From Clostridia bacterium (GTDB taxonomy: Bacteria; Bacillota; Clostridia; Christensenellales; Borkfalkiaceae): DNA of 9,560 bases. The notes beneath the pieces were generated by a model, which saw only the letters and a program-made list of their open reading frames with translations, made no database searches and was not told the origin of the DNA. This document shows positions 1 through 5,603 of this stretch, piece after piece. The position numbers and the translations under genes were made by a program. Location: contig JAFVSF010000113.1 in the NCBI GenBank assembly GCA_017503885.1, positions 1 to 9,560 of the forward strand, in the 5' to 3' direction. The stretch's first letter is position 1; each line of letters begins with the position of its first letter.

Positions 1-17
1 AAAAGGAGAATACAAGG

Positions 18-425
18 ATGAAAAAAATCAGTTTCGTATTGGTGTTGATACTTGCACTCGTTACGTTGTGTAGTTGTGGAGGATACGTTAAGAATTATTC
101 GGCAACCATTTTGATTACCTCGTGTCAGGGCGATGAAGCAAGTATGGAATTTGATACTTTTAAGGGAACTTATAATTTCAAATTAAGAAGGGATGGCAGC
201 GCAGAACATATTCTTGATTATGAAGCGAGTCTTGCTGAAGGTGAGATGAACGTATATATCGGTGTTTCCGGTGAAAAGGAATTGCTTTTTACTATTAAGG
301 GTGGCGAATCATTCGATACGAAGATCTCGCTTGATAGCAAATATGATAATGAGAAAAAAGTATATATTATTCTCGAATCTATTGGCGAATGCGTGGATGG
401 TGATTTTGAGTTCGAGTATAGATAA
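18..425 (+). CDS. Small predicted lipoprotein, function unknown
   Basis: Encodes 135 residues. The N-terminus is a lipoprotein signal: Lys2-Lys3, a hydrophobic stretch at about 4-17, then L-C-S-C with Cys20 as the likely lipidated residue, followed by Gly-Gly. The Cys at -2 is unusual for a lipobox, and Cys18 is a poor alternative because Leu precedes it. The mature part of about 115 residues is acidic, has no further membrane segment, and alternates short polar and hydrophobic stretches in a way that suggests a beta-rich fold. I do not recognise the family. AAGGAG at 3-8 lies 9 bases before the ATG, which supports the start. The promoter must lie upstream of the window. No strong terminator follows, so transcripts may run into the regulator gene downstream, although that gene has its own promoter. 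It is probably anchored to the outer face of the membrane. Confidence 0.75.
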   Translation: MKKISFVLVLILALVTLCSCGGYVKNYSATILITSCQGDEASMEFDTFKGTYNFKLRRDGSAEHILDYEASLAEGEMNVYIGVSGEKELLFTIKGGESFDTKISLDSKYDNEKKVYIILESIGECVDGDFEFEYR

Positions 426-432
426 ACTTCAA

Positions 433-449
433 TGTTACGGAGAGTAACA
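433..449. repeat. Small perfect hairpin between the lipoprotein and regulator genes
   Basis: TGTTAC (433-438) and GTAACA (444-449) form a perfect 6-bp inverted repeat with a 5-base loop. No T-run follows, so it is not an intrinsic terminator. It lies upstream of the regulator promoter and could be an mRNA 3' hairpin or a protein binding site. It is short enough to be chance. Confidence 0.35.
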
Positions 450-469
450 GCAGAGATACGGATAGTTTA

Positions 470-498
470 TTGCCAAACAAGAGCCGTTTCGGTAGAAT
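470..498 (+). promoter_or_regulatory. Promoter of the XRE-family regulator gene
   Basis: A -35 box TTGCCA (470-475) and a -10 box TAGAAT (493-498) are separated by 17 bases, each matching 5 of 6 positions of the housekeeping consensus. Transcription would start near 505, and GGAGG at 518-522 then leads to the ATG at 531. Confidence 0.65.
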
Positions 499-530
499 AA
501 GGCTACAATAAATTATCGGAGGAAACAAAA

Positions 531-1121
531 ATGACTTTAGGCGAAAAAATTAAAGAAGCAAGAAAACAATGTGGTCTTTCCCAAGAGCAGCTTGCGGAGA
601 AAATGGCAGTTTCAAGGTCGGCGGTTGCAAAATGGGAAGTAAATAACGGATTGCCGGATGTAGATAATCTAAAAGCATTAGCAACACTCTTGAACGTGAG
701 TGTTGATTATTTACTTGACAACGGTGAGCCGATTGACAGCGGAGTCATCCGAGAGCCCTATAATCTATCAGACTACGGAAAAGGCAGTAAGAAAAAGAAG
801 AAAGACCGTGTGATTCGTGAAAAGTATCCCGATGCGGAAATTCACACGCTGCTCGGCAAGGTGAAGCTGACAAAAGGCGAAAAAGTAATTGATAACGTGC
901 TTGGATTTTTCACCGACGTTCCGTTTGGAACTCCCGACCTTATTAACAGCTTCAAAAATATGGATAAAGAGTTCTATATTGTGTTAGAGGGAGATAAGCA
1001 GTATTTCGTAACGGTGACGGATGAATTTATAGAGAGCCGTCGTCTTGTAAAGCACATTGTGGCGGATAAGTTTGAAATCGGAAATTGGAAATTTGTAAAG
1101 TGTAAGTATGAGGTGAAATAG
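531..1121 (+). CDS. XRE-family helix-turn-helix transcriptional regulator
   Basis: Encodes 196 residues. Residues about 1-62 are a classic Cro/C1-type DNA-binding domain: a start like MTLGEKIKEARKQ, then the turn around LSQEQLAEKMAVSRSAVAKWE, and the trailing helix DVDNLKALATLLNVSVDYLL. A charged linker with a run of five lysines (about 88-92) leads to a C-terminal domain of about 100 residues that I do not recognise. It has no transmembrane segment or peptidase motif and looks like a soluble alpha/beta sensing or dimerisation domain. GGAGG at 518-522 lies 8 bases before the ATG. The gene has its own promoter at 470-498 and a hairpin with a T-run at 1221-1250 downstream. It is probably a local repressor, perhaps of itself or the lipoprotein gene; the target is unknown. 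Base composition is richer in G+C than the genes from hpt onward, consistent with a separate origin. Confidence 0.9.
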   Translation: MTLGEKIKEARKQCGLSQEQLAEKMAVSRSAVAKWEVNNGLPDVDNLKALATLLNVSVDYLLDNGEPIDSGVIREPYNLSDYGKGSKKKKKDRVIREKYPDAEIHTLLGKVKLTKGEKVIDNVLGFFTDVPFGTPDLINSFKNMDKEFYIVLEGDKQYFVTVTDEFIESRRLVKHIVADKFEIGNWKFVKCKYEVK

Positions 1122-1220
1122 GATGACAAAAAGATGAAAATTTTCCATTCTTTATACTGTGCTAAAAAATTTCCAACTATCACTTTTAAGTTTAGGCAAT
1201 GTAAAGTTTATGTAAAGATG

Positions 1221-1250
1221 AAAAAAATCGCAAAATGCTTGCGACTTTTT
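1221..1250. terminator. Bidirectional intrinsic terminator after the regulator gene
   Basis: TCGCAA (1228-1233) and TTGCGA (1239-1244) form a perfect 6-bp stem with a 5-base loop. It is preceded by seven A (1221-1227) and followed by C and five T (1246-1250), so it could stop transcription in both directions. It lies 100 bases after the regulator stop codon. Confidence 0.6.
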
Positions 1251-1271
1251 GAAGAAAATATATAGTTATAT

Positions 1272-1317
1272 AAATGAAAAAGAACTTGGACGTTAAATCC
1301 AAGTTCTAATTTCATTT
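1272..1317. repeat. 46-base imperfect inverted repeat, possible terminator or small repeat element
   Basis: The core is a perfect 10-bp stem, AGAACTTGGA (1281-1290) with TCCAAGTTCT (1298-1307), around a 7-base loop. Beyond a small bulge it extends with AAATGAAA (1272-1279) pairing TTTCATTT (1310-1317). Read on the minus strand the core stem is followed directly by a T-rich run, so it would work as a minus-strand terminator. On the plus strand the tail is weaker. The size also fits a dispersed intergenic repeat. Confidence 0.5.
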
Positions 1318-1345
1318 GACCGCTTGAAGTGCAATTTCCTATAAA
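1316..1345 (+). promoter_or_regulatory. Promoter-like pair upstream of a terminator
   Basis: TTGACC (1316-1321) and TATAAA (1340-1345) are separated by 18 bases, each 5 of 6 to the housekeeping consensus. Transcription would begin near 1352 and meet the terminator at 1373-1399, giving a leader or short RNA of about 45-50 bases. This is sequence inference only; the region is AT-rich, so chance matches are possible. Confidence 0.4.
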
Positions 1346-1372
1346 TTTTTAATGTTTCAAAAAATCCCTTAT

Positions 1373-1399
1373 AGGGAACGCCTTTGTCGTCCCTTTTTT
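1373..1399 (+). terminator. Intrinsic terminator with a competing upstream hairpin
   Basis: AGGGA (1373-1377), a bulged A, then CG (1379-1380) pair with CG (1388-1389) and TCCCT (1390-1394) around a 7-base loop, followed by T's to 1399. A second TCCCT at 1365-1369 can pair with the same AGGGA through a 3-base loop, so the two structures exclude each other, as in attenuators. Confidence 0.55.
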
Positions 1400-1465
1400 A
1401 TTGCTATTGGCAGACTTGTTCAGATTTTAATTTAAAAATCGCTTTTATAAATTATATGAAATGTA

Positions 1466-1494
1466 TTGTATTGATCATAATTTTATGCTATAAT
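1466..1494 (+). promoter_or_regulatory. Promoter of hpt, extended -10 type
   Basis: TTGTAT (1466-1471) lies 17 bases before a perfect TATAAT (1489-1494). The TG at 1486-1487 makes it an extended -10 box. Transcription would begin near 1501, just before the AGGAG at 1511-1515. Confidence 0.7.
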
Positions 1495-1522
1495 AATTAC
1501 ATTACAAACTAGGAGAATGCCA

Positions 1523-2068
1523 ATGACTACAAAAGAACATGACAGCAAGATTAAAAGAGTAATAATTTCTGAACAAGAAATTCAAGATGCAATCAAAAAA
1601 GCAGGTGCAGAAATTTCAAAAGAATACGACGGCAAGCCTTTGCTTTTAGTAAGTGTGTTGAAAGGTGCTTTTGTGTTTATGGCAGACCTTTGTAGAGCGA
1701 TAACAATTCCTTTAGAACTCGACTTTATGAGTGCAAGTAGTTACGGTGCAGGCACGGTTTCTACGGGTACTGTTAGAATAGATTTTGACTTAAAGCACGA
1801 CATTTCTAATTATCACGTTGTAATCGTTGAAGATATAGTAGATACTGGTAGAACACTTAAAGAAATAGTGCGTTTATTAAAAAACAGAAACCCTCTCTCT
1901 TTAAAGGTGGTAAGCCTTTTGGATAAACCAGATAGAAGAGTTGTGGAATTTGAGGCAGATAAAGTTCTTTTTACTATCCCAGACTTTTTCGTAATAGGTT
2001 ACGGCTTGGATTTTAATGAGTATTATCGAAATCTTCCATACATTGCAGAGTACGACACAAGTAAGTAA
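1523..2068 (+). CDS. hpt: Hypoxanthine phosphoribosyltransferase
   Basis: Salvages hypoxanthine (and usually guanine) by joining it to PRPP to give IMP or GMP plus pyrophosphate, in the cytoplasm. The chosen start gives 181 residues, the usual size. The PRPP-binding loop is seen at 102-112 as VEDIVDTGRTL. The flexible-loop region is at 71-86 (ASSYGAG...TGTVRI), the base-contacting segment at about 128-136 (KVVSLLDKP), and the family C-terminus at 155-176 (DFFVIGYGLD...YRNLPYIAEY). An in-frame ATG at 1517 is only one base from AGGAG (1511-1515), too close. The ATG at 1523 is 7 bases away and is preferred. The gene is monocistronic, with an extended -10 promoter (1466-1494) and a strong terminator (2075-2111). 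The terminator at 1373-1399 lies upstream of its promoter and would matter only to transcripts coming from further left. Confidence 0.95.
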   Translation: MTTKEHDSKIKRVIISEQEIQDAIKKAGAEISKEYDGKPLLLVSVLKGAFVFMADLCRAITIPLELDFMSASSYGAGTVSTGTVRIDFDLKHDISNYHVVIVEDIVDTGRTLKEIVRLLKNRNPLSLKVVSLLDKPDRRVVEFEADKVLFTIPDFFVIGYGLDFNEYYRNLPYIAEYDTSK

Positions 2069-2074
2069 AAATAT

Positions 2075-2111
2075 GCCCCTTAACCAAAGTGGTTAAAGGG
2101 GCTTTTGTTTT
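2075..2111. terminator. Terminator between convergent hpt and asd
   Basis: GCCCCTTAACCA (2075-2086) pairs with 2090-2102 across a 3-base loop with one bulged A, followed by TTTTGTTTT. On the minus strand the hairpin is followed by ATATTTTT, so it probably also ends asd transcription, whose stop codon is 42 bases to the right. Confidence 0.85.
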
Positions 2112-2152
2112 GCAAAAGTTTATAAAAACTAGCCTATAAGTCGATTATTAAA

Positions 2153-3133
2153 CTATATTTTACCATATTCAATAAGTTTTTCGGCTATTTGTACGGCGTT
2201 TAGGCTAGCTCCTTTTAAGGTGTTGTCGCCAACGCAGAAGTAACTAAGTCCGTTTTTAAAGGCTAAACTTCTTTTAATTCGCCCAATAAAAACCTCATCT
2301 TTTCCATCAGCTATATTAGGAGTTGGCAACTCGTAAAAAGTAGCGCCCTCAATTTTCCTAAATAGAGATTTAATATCTTCGTCATAAAATTCTTTTTCAA
2401 GTTCGACTTCAACGCTTATTCCGTGACAATTTTCTACAGGTACTCTAACGCAGGTAGCCGAAACTGAAACCTCTTTGCCTAGTATTTTTTTTGTTTCTTT
2501 TATCATTTTTACCTCTTCTTCGGTATAGCCAAATATGGAATAACCACCGATTTTAGGTATAAAGTTTTTGCTAACGTCAGTTTGGTAAAATGTAGGTGTT
2601 TTGCCGTTTCTACAACGAATTAAGTCGGCAAGTCCCTTTTGTCCACTGCCACTTACTGCTTGATAAGTTGTATAAATTATTTTTTTTAAGCCAAAATTTT
2701 TTTCAAGGGCTAAAAGGGGTAAAATTGCAATAGAGGTCGAACAGTTTGGGTTTGCTATAAGCCTAGCGTTAGTTGTTTGCAAGATGTTTCCGTTAATTTC
2801 TGGTATAATAAGGGGAATTTGAGGGTTTTCTCTAAAAGCACTAGAGTTGTCAATAACGTAAGCCCCTTCGTTTACGGCAATCGGTGCATATTTTAAAGAA
2901 ATTTCTTTTTCTGCACTAAAAAAGACGAGGTCAATACCAACGAAACAACCATTATCAAGTGGTTGTACCACATGTTCCGTTCCAAAAGCACGTATTTTTT
3001 TGCCTTCACTTTTTTTTGATGCAAAAACTTTAAGCTTGTTTATAGGGAAATTTCTTTTTTCTAAAACGGGTATAAATTTACTGCCAATTAGTCCTGTCGC
3101 ACCAACAACGGCAACGTTAAGAGATTTTTTCAT
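2153..3133 (-). CDS. asd: Aspartate-semialdehyde dehydrogenase
   Basis: Reduces aspartyl phosphate to aspartate semialdehyde with NADPH, the branch point to lysine and diaminopimelate, threonine and methionine. It has 326 residues, close to the 330-340 typical of the Gram-positive form. The NADP-binding motif GATGLIG is at 11-17. The catalytic Cys131 lies in NPNCSTSIA, and Gln158 and the SGSGQKG loop follow at 158-167. The substrate-binding Arg230 and His237 are seen in CVRVPVENCHG. The Rossmann motif at the very N-terminus fixes the start. There is no good Shine-Dalgarno site: only AAAG one base before the ATG. A promoter-like pair sits so close that the message may be leaderless. The gene stands alone, divergent from the RNase H gene and convergent with hpt. 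Confidence 0.95.
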   Translation of the reverse strand: MKKSLNVAVVGATGLIGSKFIPVLEKRNFPINKLKVFASKKSEGKKIRAFGTEHVVQPLDNGCFVGIDLVFFSAEKEISLKYAPIAVNEGAYVIDNSSAFRENPQIPLIIPEINGNILQTTNARLIANPNCSTSIAILPLLALEKNFGLKKIIYTTYQAVSGSGQKGLADLIRCRNGKTPTFYQTDVSKNFIPKIGGYSIFGYTEEEVKMIKETKKILGKEVSVSATCVRVPVENCHGISVEVELEKEFYDEDIKSLFRKIEGATFYELPTPNIADGKDEVFIGRIKRSLAFKNGLSYFCVGDNTLKGASLNAVQIAEKLIEYGKI

Positions 3134-3138
3134 ACTTT

Positions 3139-3168
3139 ATTTTATGCAAAAATGTCAAAAATAGTTAA
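3139..3168 (-). promoter_or_regulatory. Possible asd promoter giving a leaderless message
   Basis: On the minus strand TTAACT (3168-3163) and TAAAAT (3144-3139) are separated by 18 bases. The expected start of transcription, near 3132, coincides with the asd ATG (3133-3131). Both boxes are imperfect and the region is AT-rich. Confidence 0.3.
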
Positions 3169-3205
3169 AATTTTCGTGCTATTTTGCCTTAATAAAATTT
3201 TTTAC

Positions 3206-3234
3206 TTGTAAAAAATAAATAAATGTGCTAAAAT
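3206..3234 (+). promoter_or_regulatory. Promoter of the RNase H gene, extended -10 type
   Basis: TTGTAA (3206-3211) lies 17 bases before TAAAAT (3229-3234), with TG at 3226-3227 forming an extended -10. The expected transcript start near 3241 lies downstream of the in-frame GTG at 3235, which rules out that codon as the start. Confidence 0.65.
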
Positions 3235-3258
3235 GTGAGTGTTTTAAAAAGGAAAATT

Positions 3259-4500
3259 ATGTCAAAATTTTACGCTGTTAAAGGTGAAGAAAATAAAATA
3301 TTTACCGAGTGGAGTGATTGTCAAGTATTTTTATCACAAACTAAAGGTAGAGGTAATAAGTATAAAAGCTTTCACACGTTAGAAGAAGCCGAGGCTTTTT
3401 TAGAGGGGAGAGATTACTATGCCGAAATTTTGGCAAGTGATATTTCTCAAGGGTATGCCGTTGCTTTTACCGACGGAAGTTACGAAGAAAGCGTTGGTAA
3501 ATACTCCTATGGTGTTGTAGCCGTTTCGCCCGATGGAAAAGAGAGAGAATTTAGTGGCAGAGGCGAAGTAGCGTCCTTTCTGCCGACTAGAAATATTGCG
3601 GGAGAGGTTGACGGGGTATTAACTGCTGTAAAATGGGCATTTTTAAACGGGTACGAAAAACTTAAAATTTATCACGATTACGAGGGGTTGTCTGCATGGG
3701 CTAACGGCTCGTGGGGTACGGGTAGTCCAATTTCTGTATATTACGTAAAAGAATTTGCAAAATATAAAGGAGTGGTAGACGTAACTTTTGAAAAAGTAAA
3801 AGGTCATAGCAATCATAAATACAACGAAATGGTTGATAAACTTGCTAAAGAAGCCCTCTTTGAAGGAAAGGTTGTCCCTCTTGACGGGGTTGGTTTTAAG
3901 GTTAGTGGTACTAGTGTTTATAGCGATTTGATAACTTGGATAAATCAAAAAGCACCAAGAGCAAAAACCTCTCAAAGATTAGGTGGCAGTGTGTTTACTT
4001 GTGGCGAAGACAAGTTGGCTGTGTACCCAAGATTTACGGCAACGTCAGTTGTTGGCAACGGTGGGTTTTTGTATTGCATTGCATTGTCTGTTGTATTTGC
4101 AAATTTAAGTCAAATGGGTAAAAATCGACTTATAGAGCGATGTTTAGACCTTCAAATAGAAAGAAAGGAGCCTTTAAACGGCTTTGAAATAAGTAAAATT
4201 GTTTTAAATAAAAGTCGAGTAAATTTTGCCCCTGCAATTTTATTTGCACTTGAAGAAATTGAAAATTCCATTAAAAAAACACTTAATGAAAGTGGGAAAA
4301 TTTCCCCTTATTTTAAAAAAACAGACCTTGGATTTTTGCTTAATATAAATCATGCAAATAAAGAAAATATTCAAAAGGCATACGCCTTTTTCTATGAATA
4401 TAGGTTAAACTATCTTAATTTAAGTTTAAGTTTAGAACAAGCAGAACAAGTTATAGAACAATCTAAAAAAATTGTGAACACGCTTAAAACGGAGGAATAA
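3259..4500 (+). CDS. rnhA: RNase H1 with hybrid-binding domain and an RnlA-like C-terminal extension
   Basis: Cuts RNA in RNA-DNA hybrids. With the ATG at 3259 (AAGGA at 3249-3253, 5 bases away) it has 413 residues, far longer than usual. Residues 3-50 are the N-terminal hybrid-binding (caulimovirus viroplasmin) domain: KFYAVKG, then YKSFHTLEEAEAFLEG. Residues about 64-202 are the RNase H domain with all four metal-binding acids visible: Asp72 (FTDGS), Glu116 (AGEV), Asp140 (YHDYEG) and Asp193 (MVDKLAKEAL), plus His183 in KGHSNH. Residues about 213-413 are not part of RNase H. From memory, 250-285 resembles the second repeat domain and 320-400 the C-terminal HEPN domain of the RnlA toxin (EEIENSIKKTL, YFKK, then IQKAYAFFYEYRLNYLNL). 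Arg382 is kept but the RnlA histidine is Asn387. The stop overlaps the next gene by one base. The RNase H call is firm; the extension is inference. Confidence 0.92.
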   Translation: MSKFYAVKGEENKIFTEWSDCQVFLSQTKGRGNKYKSFHTLEEAEAFLEGRDYYAEILASDISQGYAVAFTDGSYEESVGKYSYGVVAVSPDGKEREFSGRGEVASFLPTRNIAGEVDGVLTAVKWAFLNGYEKLKIYHDYEGLSAWANGSWGTGSPISVYYVKEFAKYKGVVDVTFEKVKGHSNHKYNEMVDKLAKEALFEGKVVPLDGVGFKVSGTSVYSDLITWINQKAPRAKTSQRLGGSVFTCGEDKLAVYPRFTATSVVGNGGFLYCIALSVVFANLSQMGKNRLIERCLDLQIERKEPLNGFEISKIVLNKSRVNFAPAILFALEEIENSIKKTLNESGKISPYFKKTDLGFLLNINHANKENIQKAYAFFYEYRLNYLNLSLSLEQAEQVIEQSKKIVNTLKTEE

Positions 4501-5558
4501 TGGACGTAGAAATAATTAGAATGATAGAGCATATCAAGCAGTCGGCTGGTAAAGAAATAAGGGTGTATTCCGACGTGAACGACGACTTTTATTCTACCTT
4601 AGAAACCGATATTCCAAACAGGTTTTCTAGTAAGGTAAGAGAGACGGTTGCAAGTGAAGAAAATGCCAAGACGTATTTTTCGTTCAAGTATAATGCTCAA
4701 AGATATACAGGCTATATCGACGGGTGTACGGATGCAGATAAGACTATAGCAACGCTAATTGGCACACTTTTGGAAAATGGCACGGGCAAGGACTTGTCTA
4801 GTGGCAAGGAAGATTCTTTAACAAGTGCAATTATTGGCGAATATAGTGGAATACGTCTTCAAAAAGTGATAAACAAATACTCTATTCCAGATTTACCATG
4901 TACTGCGACAGCCCTCTACGTGTCTAGTGGCAGGGTTGAAGACGTTGTGAACTTTATGGAGAATTTCAAGACAGATGCACGTGATATTTGCGTTGTTACG
5001 GACAGTTTTACTTGTGCATACGTTAGATTTGGCAGTTCTCAAGAGGATAGCGAGTATCGTTCGCTTACGGATTTTGCAAATCTTTTAGCACATTCTATCG
5101 CAGACGAGTTAGGAATAATCGTTAAGATTGGTATAGGTAGTACCGTTGTGAATTTTGTAGATTGTTCGGTATCGTATCATCAAGCACTTGCTTCAATTAG
5201 AATGGATAACGTGTTTGGTGGAAAATCTAGGGTTTCCACTTATAAAGAATACGTTTTGGTTAAGATGCTCGAGGATATGCCAAAACATAAATTGCAAGAA
5301 TTTTTAGATATTTTAGAAGACCAAGAGGCTAAGAGTATGTTTGCAGATACTGAAATGATAGCAACGGCAGAGGAATTTTTGCATACTAGTTTAAACGTTT
5401 CTGAAACCTCTAGAAATTTATATATGCACAGAAATACTTTGATGTATAGATTAGATAAAATCGAGAGGGCGACCGGGTTTGATATTCGTAAATTCCAAGA
5501 TGCAATGACATTTAGGCTTATAATGATTTTACATAAGCTTTTAGGCAATTCTTTATAA
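4500..5558 (+). CDS. CdaR/PucR-family transcriptional regulator
   Basis: Encodes 352 residues. Residues about 287-348 are the C-terminal helix-turn-helix of the CdaR/PucR (HTH_30) type, with the signature AEEFLHTSLNVSETS, LYMHRNTLMYRLDKIE, TGFDIRKFQDAMTFRL. Residues about 135-235 look like the degenerate GGDEF-like domain that precedes it in this family, ending in IVKIGIGSTV and YHQALASIRM. The N-terminal 90 residues are an unassigned, probably ligand-binding, region. No membrane segment is seen. Family members respond to small molecules such as sugar diacids, purine metabolites or branched-chain amino acids; the ligand here cannot be told. The ATG overlaps the RNase H stop (TAATG), with GGAGG at 4491-4495, so translation is probably coupled and the pair co-transcribed. 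Its stop codon lies inside the left arm of the terminator at 5557-5580. Confidence 0.88.
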   Translation: MDVEIIRMIEHIKQSAGKEIRVYSDVNDDFYSTLETDIPNRFSSKVRETVASEENAKTYFSFKYNAQRYTGYIDGCTDADKTIATLIGTLLENGTGKDLSSGKEDSLTSAIIGEYSGIRLQKVINKYSIPDLPCTATALYVSSGRVEDVVNFMENFKTDARDICVVTDSFTCAYVRFGSSQEDSEYRSLTDFANLLAHSIADELGIIVKIGIGSTVVNFVDCSVSYHQALASIRMDNVFGGKSRVSTYKEYVLVKMLEDMPKHKLQEFLDILEDQEAKSMFADTEMIATAEEFLHTSLNVSETSRNLYMHRNTLMYRLDKIERATGFDIRKFQDAMTFRLIMILHKLLGNSL

Positions 5559-5580
5559 AAAAGGCTATGTAGCCTTTTTT
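5557..5580. terminator. Terminator between the regulator and the S41 peptidase genes
   Basis: A perfect 10-bp inverted repeat, AAAAAAGGCT (5557-5566) and AGCCTTTTTT (5571-5580), has a 4-base loop and a T-run in the right arm. The regulator stop codon (5556-5558) overlaps the left arm. Being A-flanked it could work on both strands. Confidence 0.8.
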
Positions 5581-5603
5581 CTTTTAAGTTAGGAGAGGTT
5601 GTT

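Larger units (their letters stand above)
1122..1516. other. 395-base intergenic region with stacked hairpins and two promoters
   Basis: No reading frame with a ribosome binding site was found here. In order it holds: AT-rich sequence with the palindrome GAAAATTTTC (1136-1145); a terminator hairpin (1221-1250); a long imperfect inverted repeat (1272-1317); a promoter-like pair (1316-1345) followed by a terminator (1373-1399); and the hpt promoter (1466-1494). The region also separates a more G+C-rich stretch on the left from the AT-rich remainder. Confidence 0.7.

Noticed and set aside
974..1183. Minus-strand reading frame of 69 codons over the end of the regulator gene
   Set aside because: It overlaps the coding region of the XRE regulator and its protein shows no recognisable features; taken as a shadow frame.
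1122..1516. Purine riboswitch or T-box before hpt
   Set aside because: No conserved core of either could be recognised; only a simple terminator with a competing hairpin is visible.
1517..1522. ATG at 1517 as the hpt start
   Set aside because: Only one base from the AGGAG site; the in-frame ATG at 1523 has correct spacing.
3643..3975. Minus-strand reading frame of 110 codons inside the RNase H gene
   Set aside because: Antisense to the conserved RNase H active-site region; composition is that of a shadow frame.
3235..5558. Complete RnlA-RnlB type toxin-antitoxin operon
   Set aside because: The downstream protein is clearly a CdaR/PucR-type regulator rather than RnlB, and the HEPN histidine is absent.
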